Shown: piece by piece, positions 16,268 through 23,372 of the stretch
How positions within the stretch are numbered: position 1 is the stretch's first letter
Layout of the letters: every line of letters starts with the position of its first letter
Assembly (NCBI RefSeq): GCF_900107965.1
Contig: NZ_FNVU01000002.1
Coordinates: 496,001-560,000 of the forward strand
Length of the DNA: 64,000 bases
From: Actinacidiphila yanglinensis
GTDB lineage: Bacteria; Actinomycetota; Actinomycetes; Streptomycetales; Streptomycetaceae
Reading direction: 5' to 3'
Translations under genes and position numbers: made by a program
Notes under the pieces: generated by a model
The model's database searches: none
What the model was told of the DNA's origin: nothing
The model's input: only the letters and a program-made list of their open reading frames with translations

Positions 16268-17152
16268 ATGGAGAACCGGGACGCAGTCAGCGCATTCCTC
16301 CGCTCCCGACGCGAGAGGATCAGCCCCGAGCAGGCAGGTCTGCCGGTGTACGGACAGCGGCGGGTGCCCGGGCTGCGCAGGGGCGAGGTCGCCACGCTCG
16401 CCGGTGTGAGCGTCGAGTACTACACGCGGCTGGAGCGCGGCAACCTCCGCGGAGTCTCCGACGGCGTGCTGGACGCGCTCGCCCGCGCACTGCGCCTGGA
16501 CGCCACGGAGCGCATGTACCTCAACGACCTCGCGCGCGCGGCGGGCCCGGCACCCAGGGCGCGTACTCCGCGGCGGGACGCCGCACCGACGGTACGGCCC
16601 AGCGTGGCGCGGATCGTCGAGGGAATGCCGGAACTGGCGGCGTACGTGATGAACAACCGCCTCGACACGCTCGCCGCCAACCCGCTCGGCCGGGCCCTGT
16701 ACACGGAGATGTACGCCGACCCGGGCTGCGGGGCGAACGTCGCCCGGTTCGCCTTCTTCCACCCCGCGGCCAGGCGGTTCTACACCGACTGGGAACGCAT
16801 GGCCCGCTTCGCGGTGGGCGCCCTGCGGGTCGAGGCGGGCCGCAGCCCCTACGACCGCGAACTGTCCAACCTGATCGGCGAACTCTCCACCCGCAGCGAC
16901 GCCTTCCGGGTGATGTGGGGCTCCCACGACGTGCACGTCTTCCGCGACAGCACCAAACGCCTCAACCACCCCGTGGTCGGCGACCTGGAACTCGACCAGG
17001 AGACGTTAGGTCTGCCCGACGAGAGCGGCCTGAGCGTGGTCGTCTACAGCGCGCCCCCGCGCAGCGCGACCGCGGACGCGCTGAAGCTCCTTGCGAGTTG
17101 GTCCGCCACACCTGACCAGGAGCGCAACGAGGAGACCCCGAGCCAGCCGTGA
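16268..17152 (+). CDS. XRE-family regulator with MmyB-like ligand-binding domain
   Basis: A 294-residue cytosolic transcription factor. Residues 1-90 are a Cro/C1-type helix-turn-helix of the subtype with VPGLRRGEVATLAGVS followed by EYYTRLERGN. Residues about 105-285 match the MmyB-like ligand-binding domain (ARIVEGMPELAAYVMNNRLDTLAANPLGRALY), known in other members to bind fatty acid-like ligands in a PAS-like fold. It usually represses a divergent oxidoreductase or small enzyme; here the neighbour is the SnoaL-like gene. The ATG at 16268 has a -10 box 7 bases upstream rather than a ribosome site. Confidence 0.85.
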   Translation: MENRDAVSAFLRSRRERISPEQAGLPVYGQRRVPGLRRGEVATLAGVSVEYYTRLERGNLRGVSDGVLDALARALRLDATERMYLNDLARAAGPAPRARTPRRDAAPTVRPSVARIVEGMPELAAYVMNNRLDTLAANPLGRALYTEMYADPGCGANVARFAFFHPAARRFYTDWERMARFAVGALRVEAGRSPYDRELSNLIGELSTRSDAFRVMWGSHDVHVFRDSTKRLNHPVVGDLELDQETLGLPDESGLSVVVYSAPPRSATADALKLLASWSATPDQERNEETPSQP

Positions 17153-17214
17153 CGGGTGCGCCCGGGGTGGTCAGAACGGTGTGGAGGTCGGGGTCGTCAG
17201 CTTGGTAGCCCAGT

Positions 17215-17931
17215 TCAGCAGAAGTAGTTCTCTCCGCGCGGCGTGACTTCCCATCCGCGGAAGAAGTCGTCACTGATGCGAACCGCGAGCAAGGCCGTAC
17301 GGGTCGACGGTGCGTCGCTCGGAACGGCACTCGTCCCGTTGCGTGCGCTACCGAGGTGGAAAGCGACAACGGGCGCCGTGCGATCGGCAGTTACGTAGCT
17401 GAGCGTCCGGGGACCTCCCGGGTCCGTGGAGCCGAACGTGACGGACGGCGATCCGAACGTGGCGGTGATCTCGTGGAGCGAGTGGTCGTCCTTCGACCAG
17501 GTCGCCGCGCTGTCGACGAGGACGCAGTGCTCGGAGGGCGTCAGCGTACGGTCGGGGCGGAGCCAACCCCGACGGTGGGCGTCCTCCCCGTACTGGGACG
17601 CGGCGACGTGGATGTCCGGGTCGGCCAGGATCTCCCTCAGCATCGACGAGGGAGCCATGCGCGCGTTCGTGTCGGGAATCCACACGTGGTCCCCGGCCTG
17701 CGGTTCGGTTGCCGCGAGCCCGTCGAGGAGGCGCGCCACCGCCGGGAGGCCACCGAAATCCTCGGGCCGGCGTACCGCCCGGTTGAACTGCTCCAGCAGG
17801 CGCTCACGGTCCCCGTCGATGCCCGAAGGCACCTGCCGCGCGGCAGCACCTGTTGATGTCTGCTCGTGAAGGCCCGACGCAACGCTGGGAGGCATGCCGC
17901 CAGTCTGGTGTTCCCTGCCGAGCGGCGGCAA
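17215..17931 (-). CDS. hypothetical protein, 238 residues
   Basis: I do not recognise this protein. It is soluble, with no signal peptide or membrane segment. A basic, low-complexity start (about 1-40) leads to a compact domain with DHVWIPDTNARMAPSSMLRE, a hydrophobic beta-rich middle (HEITATFGSPSVTFGS) and a C-terminus ending in RGWEVTPRGENYFC. The first codon in this frame is TTG at 17931; an ATG at 17895 is equally possible, and neither has a clear ribosome site. Codon use is like the host. It lies at the start of a run of small unknown genes. Confidence 0.5.
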   Translation of the reverse strand: MPPLGREHQTGGMPPSVASGLHEQTSTGAAARQVPSGIDGDRERLLEQFNRAVRRPEDFGGLPAVARLLDGLAATEPQAGDHVWIPDTNARMAPSSMLREILADPDIHVAASQYGEDAHRRGWLRPDRTLTPSEHCVLVDSAATWSKDDHSLHEITATFGSPSVTFGSTDPGGPRTLSYVTADRTAPVVAFHLGSARNGTSAVPSDAPSTRTALLAVRISDDFFRGWEVTPRGENYFC

Positions 17932-17976
17932 CGATTTTTGCCGTTGCGGGATCCCGGAAAGGCCCGTGGACCTGGA

Positions 17977-18147
17977 TCAGCGCTTCTTCTTCGTGCTCTT
18001 CTTCCCAGCGGCGCGACGCTTGTTCGCCTCGTACGCGGACCAGGCGCCTTGGTGGTGCTGGCAACGGGACGAGCCCTTCAACGCGGGATTCCGGCAACTC
18101 GTCCCCTGCTGAGTCAGGGCGTTGCACCTCGGCTGTAACTGCCCCAC
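17977..18147 (-). CDS. small Cys/His zinc-finger-like protein (DUF5763-like)
   Basis: A 56-residue basic protein. The core RCNALTQQGTSCRNPALKG followed by SSRCQHH has the spacing C-x9-C-x10-C-x2-H, as in the short zinc-binding motif of DUF5763-type proteins found in phage- and island-encoded genes. The tail is Lys/Arg-rich (AAGKKSTKKKR), suggesting nucleic-acid binding. The GTG at 18147 is chosen because GGAGG lies 7 bases before it; an earlier in-frame GTG at 18165 lacks a ribosome site. Function is unknown; the zinc and nucleic-acid roles are inferred. Confidence 0.6.
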   Translation of the reverse strand: MGQLQPRCNALTQQGTSCRNPALKGSSRCQHHQGAWSAYEANKRRAAGKKSTKKKR

Positions 18148-18269
18148 GGTCACTCCTCCGATCACCCACCGAAAACGGATGCGCCTGCCACGATCGCAGC
18201 GGCGCCGAGCGGTTGGGGAGGGCGCGCGGCCGGTGTGAAGGAAGCACGACCAGCTCGCAGCGAGGTGCG

Positions 18270-18590
18270 CTACGTGGGGATCCGCCTGGAACCCGCTTCC
18301 GTTGCCTCGTCTCGGAAAGCGGTGAGAACGAGGTGCTCGCCTTCTCCCGTCGCGACGACATCGACCAGGACCGTACTCTCGTCGTCGAATCGGAGGGTGA
18401 AGAAGGGGTCGAGCTCCATCAGGAAGTCGAAGCCTTCCTGGTCCTCCGCGGAGAGGCGGGGCTCAAGGGTCGCCTCGCACGTCCAGTCGTCGCCGGTGAC
18501 GCGGACCGCGACGCGCACTCCGTAGCTGCCCAAGCAGGTCGACCGATTCGCCCACCAGTCAAGGCTCGCGGCGCCCTCGTAGCTGTCCAT
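18270..18590 (-). CDS. hypothetical acidic protein, 106 residues
   Basis: Not recognised. It is a small acidic soluble protein with alternating hydrophobic strands (YGVRVAVRVTGDDWTCEATL, FFTLRFDDESTVLVDVVATG), suggesting a beta-rich single domain, and shows no catalytic motif. The ATG at 18590 is used; upstream GATACT about 7 bases away may be a -10 box of a leaderless transcript. A longer frame to 18623 is possible. It is in the island of small unknown genes. Confidence 0.45.
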   Translation of the reverse strand: MDSYEGAASLDWWANRSTCLGSYGVRVAVRVTGDDWTCEATLEPRLSAEDQEGFDFLMELDPFFTLRFDDESTVLVDVVATGEGEHLVLTAFRDEATEAGSRRIPT

Positions 18591-18688
18591 GGCCCAAGTA
18601 TCGCGTGCGGCTTGGCCGTTCACCGTTGTTGAGGTTCCGCGGCGTCACGGTACGGCGCGGCTCAACGCCAACCACGCCGTGTACGTGG

Positions 18689-18979
18689 TCAGCCGCGGTT
18701 CTCCACGCGATGCCGTTTCGATCCCGGCCGGTTGTAGAGCTGGGCCGCTGAGCCGAGTACGACGAGGACCAGGCCGACGGTGGCCAACGCGAACCCCACA
18801 CCGCTGGACCAGCCGAGGAGTTTCGGTAGCCCGTCAATGGCAAGTCCGCTGCCGACCGCGACGCCACCCCCACCGGCCACGAGCGGACTCCGATACTGCG
18901 CCGCCCGCCAGCCATTCAGGGTCAGGACTCCCAAGAAGGCGATGAAACAGCCGCAAATGACCATCACCCATGCCGCCAT
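18689..18979 (-). CDS. small membrane protein, three predicted helices
   Basis: A 96-residue membrane protein. Hydrophobic segments are VMVICGCFIAFLGVLTL (about 5-21), a Gly-rich middle segment (about 35-55) and GFALATVGLVLVVLGSAAQL (about 62-81), followed by a basic tail. No family is recognised. The ATG at 18979 is chosen because GGGGGAGG lies about 5 bases upstream, while the earlier frame starts have no ribosome site. Function unknown. Confidence 0.5.
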   Translation of the reverse strand: MAAWVMVICGCFIAFLGVLTLNGWRAAQYRSPLVAGGGGVAVGSGLAIDGLPKLLGWSSGVGFALATVGLVLVVLGSAAQLYNRPGSKRHRVENRG

Positions 18980-19128
18980 GGCATCCTCCCCCATCAACTC
19001 CCAGCGTAGCGGCGGCGTACCCCCGCCTCTACAACGCGCGACCGTCCCCTTTCGCGCCTGAGGTCTCTCCTCCTCTCACTGGGCAGACTGAAGGTGGTGC
19101 CGTTGGTACATCGCCATATGGGGGGACG

Positions 19129-19767
19129 ATGCTGGCTCTGCTGATCTCGGTTCTTGCCGTGCTGGTGTCGCTGGGATCGCTCGTCCTTGCGTACGCCTCT
19201 GATCGTCGCTCTCAGATGCCGGTCCTGCAGTTCATGTGGGAGACCAACCAGGGGACGACGGGGGAGCCGAAGTGGTGGCTGGCCAACGTCGGCGCGAGCC
19301 CGGCGACGAACGTCGTTGTCGCGCAGACCCTTCGTACGAGCCTGGCCCGTGGACTGGATGGCGAGACCTGGTTCAATCCGGTCTCCGTACCCTCGATCCC
19401 GGCGGGCGGAAAGCTGGCACTGCTCTGGCTGGGAGGGACCCAGGGCCTCAACTGCGGTTTGGGCGCGAGCTATACGGACGTCCACCGGTTCTTCTACACC
19501 ACCAAGTGCGGTGACGACGTGTCGATGTTCCACGTCGGCCTGCACCTGCCGCGCTGGCCACTCCTGAAGCTCAACGGGGAGAAAGCGGTGAAGACATGGT
19601 GGGGCGTCGAGGATCTGTCCGGACCGGAGTGGTCCCACGCTGCAGGGGGAAGCGTACGTACGCGTTGGTGGCTACCCCGGCGTTTCGGCCTGAGCCGCCG
19701 CCTCGGCGGTTGGGCGGACCCCGTTCTCACCTATCGCCCGACCTCAGTTGGCAACGGTACGGAGTGA
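19129..19767 (+). CDS. hypothetical membrane-anchored protein, 212 residues
   Basis: One N-terminal membrane helix (MLALLISVLAVLVSLGSLVL, residues 1-20) is followed by a soluble domain with WWLANVGASPATNVVVAQTL and ALLWLGGTQGLNCG, which looks like a beta-sandwich, then a basic, Trp-rich tail (TRWWLPRRFGLSRR). The topology could be a signal anchor with a cytosolic domain, since positive residues follow the helix. I do not recognise a family. The ATG follows a G-rich run usable as a ribosome site. Confidence 0.55.
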   Translation: MLALLISVLAVLVSLGSLVLAYASDRRSQMPVLQFMWETNQGTTGEPKWWLANVGASPATNVVVAQTLRTSLARGLDGETWFNPVSVPSIPAGGKLALLWLGGTQGLNCGLGASYTDVHRFFYTTKCGDDVSMFHVGLHLPRWPLLKLNGEKAVKTWWGVEDLSGPEWSHAAGGSVRTRWWLPRRFGLSRRLGGWADPVLTYRPTSVGNGTE

Positions 19768-19876
19768 CGCCCACGACTCGGACAAGCGGGCCGCTCGTGG
19801 TGCAGGTAGTGGCCGAGAAAGTTGACGAACTGCTGACTGTCGCGTCCGACGGTAACGAATGAGACGAAGGCTCAGC

Positions 19877-20137
19877 TCACCGGTCAGCCGCATACCCGCT
19901 GATGAAGTACTCAAGATCGGGATCGGGCGGGCCGCAGTGCAGGATCTCGTTCACCTTGGACCAGACATCAAGTGGCACGGGGTAACTGAACATATACCAG
20001 GGGTCGTCCGGATCGGGGGCGACTACCTCCCGTAATTTCGCCAACTGGTCTTTACCGATGGGAAGCTCGCTGTGCAAAGAGTGATCTCCGCGGAAGGCGG
20101 AGATCCTCCACACCATGTTCAGGTCGTCGGGCGGCAT
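19877..20137 (-). CDS. hypothetical small protein, 86 residues, immunity-like
   Basis: A small acidic soluble protein (VWRISAFRGDHSLHSELPIG then EVVAPDPDDPWYMFSYPVPL). Its size, acidity and alternating strands are like those of immunity proteins and small DUFs found beside polymorphic toxins, but there is no specific match I can claim. No clear ribosome site precedes either possible ATG (20137 or 20116). It lies about 1 kb from the truncated toxin cassette, facing the other way. Confidence 0.4.
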   Translation of the reverse strand: MPPDDLNMVWRISAFRGDHSLHSELPIGKDQLAKLREVVAPDPDDPWYMFSYPVPLDVWSKVNEILHCGPPDPDLEYFISGYAADR

Positions 20138-20174
20138 ACGGCGAGACTATCTGGACTGTCGATGATTTCACGGG

Positions 20175-20654
20175 TTGAAAGACGGCGGGCAACCAGCACT
20201 TCGCGCCGCCGGAACCGTGGGGCGTCACGTCGGCGTCGGCATCGGTGTGACCACCTCATCGGAGCGCCGCGCGCAGATCGCCTGGGTGGGCGCGGCAGTC
20301 TTCGGGGCGGCGGTGGAGCACACCACGTGGAACCTGTCGGTGCGCCCACGAAAATACTGCGACGCGGGGTTCGACTCCGGCGGTGGCTTCGAGAGGATGT
20401 TTTATCTCCCGCTGATCGCGGGTGCCGGTGTCGTCCTCGGCGTCGCTACGTGCGCCGCAACCCAGTACTTCACACGGAGTGCGCCGGCACCGGTGCGAGT
20501 CTGTGCCGTGACGTTGCTGGTGGTCCTGACGACGCTGCTGCTGGGCTGGAGTTTCTTCCCGCTCCTGGGCACCCTCAACGGCTGTCGCGGCGACTCCGGA
20601 CTCTGCCCGGCCAGCAACATCCCCCCGTGGTGGCCCACCTGGATCCCGGCCTGA
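20175..20654 (+). CDS. hypothetical multi-pass membrane protein
   Basis: Up to 159 residues with about three hydrophobic segments: AQIAWVGAAVFGAAVEHTTW, FYLPLIAGAGVVLGVATCAA and CAVTLLVVLTTLLLGWSFFP. Four cysteines in the outer loops may form disulfides. The start is uncertain: TTG at 20175 or GTG at 20247, neither with a good ribosome site. No family recognised. Confidence 0.4.
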   Translation: MKDGGQPALRAAGTVGRHVGVGIGVTTSSERRAQIAWVGAAVFGAAVEHTTWNLSVRPRKYCDAGFDSGGGFERMFYLPLIAGAGVVLGVATCAATQYFTRSAPAPVRVCAVTLLVVLTTLLLGWSFFPLLGTLNGCRGDSGLCPASNIPPWWPTWIPA

Positions 20655-20880
20655 TAAGACAGCACGGGACGGGCCGTTGGTCGACGTCGCATTCCGGGAC
20701 GAGCGGCGGCACGCGGAAATCAGCATGCGCCTGGTTGAGACCACCGAGGATTCCGGGAAACGTCTGCAGGCAACGGCCGAGTCGCTTCGGTCAGCTGGAG
20801 CTCGAATTCCCGTTGAGCCTCAAAGCGTTTCGCGCTCTATTGCAACGAAGCTGGCGGTCGGGCATTCGGGGCCAGCTGCC

Positions 20881-21139
20881 TCAGCCGTAGAAGGTGATGT
20901 GGCAGACGTAGACGCATGCGTGGCGCGGGACGGAGAGGAAGCTGATGAAACCCGACCGTTGAGGATGTCGAACTCGCGGAGGCCGCCTTCCCGGTCGAAG
21001 GGACGGCCGACCTTCGTGGAGTCGTCGCCGAGCGCGGCGAGTTCGGTGGCGAGGCGTTCGACCTCGGCGATCACGCCGGGCGGCAGCCCGCTGGTGAGGT
21101 AGTCGGCGCTCGGTTGTAGTCCCAGGTCCACTCGTTCAC
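20881..21139 (-). pseudogene. RelE/ParE-like toxin remnant with two single-base frameshifts
   Basis: Read on the minus strand from a GTG at 21139, the product begins VNEWTWDYN, shifts frame, continues SADYLTSGLPPGVIAEVERL and on to REFDILNGR, shifts again, and ends GFISFLSVPRHACVYVCHI to a TGA at 20881-20883. Restoring one base near 21111 and one G in the GGG run near 20954 would give a continuous chain of about 86 residues. Its layout (N-terminal W-x-W, helix EVERLATELAAL, then two strands with PRH and a C-terminal V-H-x-T-like strand) resembles RelE/ParE-type toxins of actinobacteria. No antitoxin is seen downstream. The N-terminus abuts the pretoxin fragment. Confidence 0.5.
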
Positions 21140-21172
21140 AGGCCGGTCTGCCCGGTTGCCGTACCCGCCCCG

Positions 21173-21805
21173 GCCACCCTCACCGCCACCTGGCACCACC
21201 CCTTCTGGAACGCCTCCACCCGCCAATGGACCGAAGCGTCCCAGCTCACCCCCGGCACCCGCCTTCGCGAAGCCAACGGCACGTATGCCACCGTCACGGC
21301 CATCCGCAACTACCACGCGTTGGCCGTCACCTACGACCTCACCGTGGCCGGCCTCCACTCGTACTATGTACTCGCCGGGGCAACACCCGTCCTCGTCCAC
21401 AACTGCGACACAACTGATCTCTACCGAACGGCACAGAAGGGGAATGGGGCATCTGAGCGCGCGAATGGCCTGAACCCATCAAACCATCCCGTTGACCTGG
21501 AAAATGGCAATGATGGAAGTGCATGGTTCGGTGGAAACCGCGAGACGGCCGAAATATTCGCCAAGCCGGAAATGACGACGCACGAAAACTACATGACTCG
21601 ATTTACCGTCTCCAATAAATTCATGGAGGCTGCACGCGCCCATCCGGACTTCTATGAAGATTCCTATGAGCTCGATGGCCAAACCGTTCACGAGATCGGA
21701 ATTCCCCACGATCTAATCGAGGAATTTAATCGCAGCATTGTGGATACGGGGTCATGGGGAAGATGGCATGGGCTTCAGCCTGGTCGTCGTGTAAGCGAGG
21801 GATAG
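21173..21805 (+). pseudogene. 5'-truncated polymorphic toxin: pretoxin-HINT remnant plus C-terminal toxin domain
   Basis: The frame is open from 21098, but recognisable sequence starts at about 21173. Residues TATWHHPFWN and VTYDLTVAGLHSYYVLAGAT, ending PVLVHNC, are the C-terminal half of a HINT/pretoxin domain, which autocleaves to release a toxin. The last ~130 residues (LYRTAQKGNGASERANGL, AWFGGNRETAEIFA, EIGIPHDLIEEF) form the toxin tip; the early Arg, the Asn/Pro segment and WFGG-ETAE spacing resemble ADP-ribosyltransferase-type toxins, which is a tentative call. The secretion and repeat parts of a full toxin are missing, and no ATG precedes the domain. GC is clearly lower than the surroundings, indicating recent transfer. 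Confidence 0.6.
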
Positions 21806-21818
21806 CGAGGCCTGTATT

Positions 21819-22055
21819 GTGCTAGTTGTTCGAGCGTCATACAGGGATGGTCCGCTTGCCGGGAGATGGAAGGATCTGAAAATTGATAGCGCAGGACTTC
21901 CACCGGAGTATGTCCGCACCTACGGCTACCTCGGCATCCCCGTGGCTGACGGTGGTACCCGTCGTTGCGTCGTATATCGACGGAGTGGCGAGGCGGACGC
22001 ATATGGTCAGTGGCCTTACGTGTACGACCATGACGAGCCGTACGAGATTCCGTAG
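21819..22055 (+). CDS. candidate immunity protein, 78 residues
   Basis: A small soluble protein (KIDSAGLPPEYVRTYGYLGI, then WPYVYDHDEPYEIP) starting at GTG 13 bases after the toxin stop, with GAGG nine bases before it. Position immediately 3' of a toxin tip, small size and matching low GC are the usual marks of a cognate immunity gene. No family is recognised. It would bind and neutralise the toxin in the cytoplasm; this is inference from context. Confidence 0.5.
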   Translation: MLVVRASYRDGPLAGRWKDLKIDSAGLPPEYVRTYGYLGIPVADGGTRRCVVYRRSGEADAYGQWPYVYDHDEPYEIP

Positions 22056-22156
22056 AGCGCATCTTGCTTGACCGAATTCTCGGACGTTTGCTAAACGCCG
22101 TTAGATCAGTGACCTAAGGAGATAATCCCCGCTGGGTCTCTGCTAAGAAAAGTCGT

Positions 22157-22193
22157 GGTGCCCCCGCCGATGAAAAAATTCGGCGGGGGCACC
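22157..22193. terminator. strong hairpin, 14-bp stem, between toxin cassette and integrase remnant
   Basis: GGTGCCCCCGCCGA pairs perfectly with TCGGCGGGGGCACC around a 9-base A-rich loop. It can end transcription from either the immunity gene (+) or the integrase fragment (-). Confidence 0.75.
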
Positions 22194-22278
22194 GTGGTGT
22201 TTGACGGCAACGCTGACGGCAACGCCATCGGACGTCCCCACGGGGTTCTCGTGGGAGCTCCGGCGTGTCGGCCACAGT

Positions 22279-22464
22279 TCAGCGGACACCCCTCGCAGCG
22301 ATGAGCGGACCGTCATGACCATTGTCATTGCCGAGAACGCCGCTCAGGGTGTCGATGGCTTGGTGCTGGAGGCGGAGTCGGACGTGGGCGTAGACCTCGG
22401 CGGTGACGGCGATGTGGGCGTGGCGGAGGAGTTCCTTGATCGTGACCAGTTCGACGCCCTGAAC
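22279..22464 (-). pseudogene. tyrosine recombinase (phage-type integrase), C-terminal fragment
   Basis: The last 61 codons of an integrase survive: VELVTIKELLRHAHIAVTAE then VYAHVRLRLQHQAIDTL. In intact family members the segment is G-x-x-L-x-x-(I/V)-x-x-x-LGH-x-x-x-x-T-x-x-Y-x-H, holding the third catalytic histidine and the nucleophile tyrosine; here the Tyr remains and LGH has become LRH. All upstream catalytic residues are lost. The fragment is cut next to a short direct repeat at 22470. It probably belonged to an integrative plasmid or phage that brought the neighbouring genes. Confidence 0.65.
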
Positions 22465-22469
22465 CGTTC

Positions 22470-22511
22470 CGGGTCTGGTGGAGACTCTGATGTGCCCCGG
22501 GTCTGGTGGAG
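22470..22511. repeat. direct repeat CGGGTCTGGTGGAG, two copies
   Basis: The 14-base unit occurs at 22470-22483 and 22498-22511, exactly at the breakpoint of the integrase fragment. It may be a trace of an insertion sequence end; no transposase is recognisable in the next 150 bases. Confidence 0.6.
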
Positions 22512-22662
22512 TCACCTTGCCGGAGAGGTGATGTCCCAGTCCCTGAGCATTTTCAGCGTTGCCTCTCCAGGGTGAGGACGGCTTTGGCGATGACGTGGCG
22601 CCGACTGCCGGGCAAATGCGCCGCCGTGGGGGTGGCCCGGTGATCGCCTCGCATGGACTGCG

Positions 22663-23233
22663 TTGGATACTCAGCCTGCTTTCGCCGCTGTGACCGCGCT
22701 CAGCCTGGTCCGCGCGGTTCGCCCCGGCGTCGACCGGTCCCAGGCCCTGTCGGAACGGATAACGCACGCCCTTCATGCGCTGATGGGCATCGCGATGGCT
22801 GTCATGGTCTGGCCGCGTGGCATGGACGTGCCGACACACCGCAAGCGATCGTCTTCGCCCTGGCCGCAGCGTGGTTCCTGGTCTCCCTCGCCCTGCACGG
22901 GCGGTGGACCTGGAGCGCGGCGGGGGAGCACCGCCCCCCGTCCACGCGGTCCTGCACGCTGTGATGATGGGCGCGATGGCCTGGATGTTGCTGGCGATGC
23001 CGGACTCGATGAGCGGCGGCCACACCTCCGCGTCCGCTGGCGGCTCGATGGCGGACATGCCCGGGATGAGCATGGGCGGCTCGGGTGGCGGCATGGCGAT
23101 GCAGCTCCACAGAACGGCCCGTACCACCGGTGTCGTGCTGCTCTTCGTCTTCGTCGTCCTGGGGCTCTGGTGGCTGTCGAGGGCGTTCTGCGCGGGCCGC
23201 TTCACCCCGGCCGGTCCCGCTCCCGACCAGTAG
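22663..23233 (+). pseudogene. DUF5134-like membrane protein gene broken by two frameshifts
   Basis: A continuous membrane protein can be read only by changing frame twice. Frame one gives ALHALMGIAMAVMVWPRGMD, frame two (from about 22835) gives PQAIVFALAAAWFLVSLALH, and frame three (from about 22940) gives VHAVLHAVMMGAMAWMLLAM followed by a Met/Gly/Ser-rich loop and a final helix TTGVVLLFVFVVLGLWWLSR, ending at 23233. Histidine- and methionine-rich helices like these are typical of DUF5134 proteins often found near copper genes. Each shift equals one missing base, the second in a run of six C. Probably inactive. Confidence 0.6.
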
Positions 23234-23372
23234 CCGGACGACTCGCTGGCCCTTCGAGGAGCGGTGGACGCGGGCTGCCACGGACGATGGCCCTGGGCAT
23301 GGCGGTGATGCTCCTGGCCGTGGTGTGAGGGGTTCGGCCTTGATCGTCCGCGACTGGAGGGATCGCGCAAGA

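Noticed and set aside
20677..20880. Open frame VDVAFRDERRHAEISMRLVE as a gene
   Set aside because: It runs on into the minus-strand toxin remnant, lacks a ribosome site and shows no family features; left as unassigned sequence.
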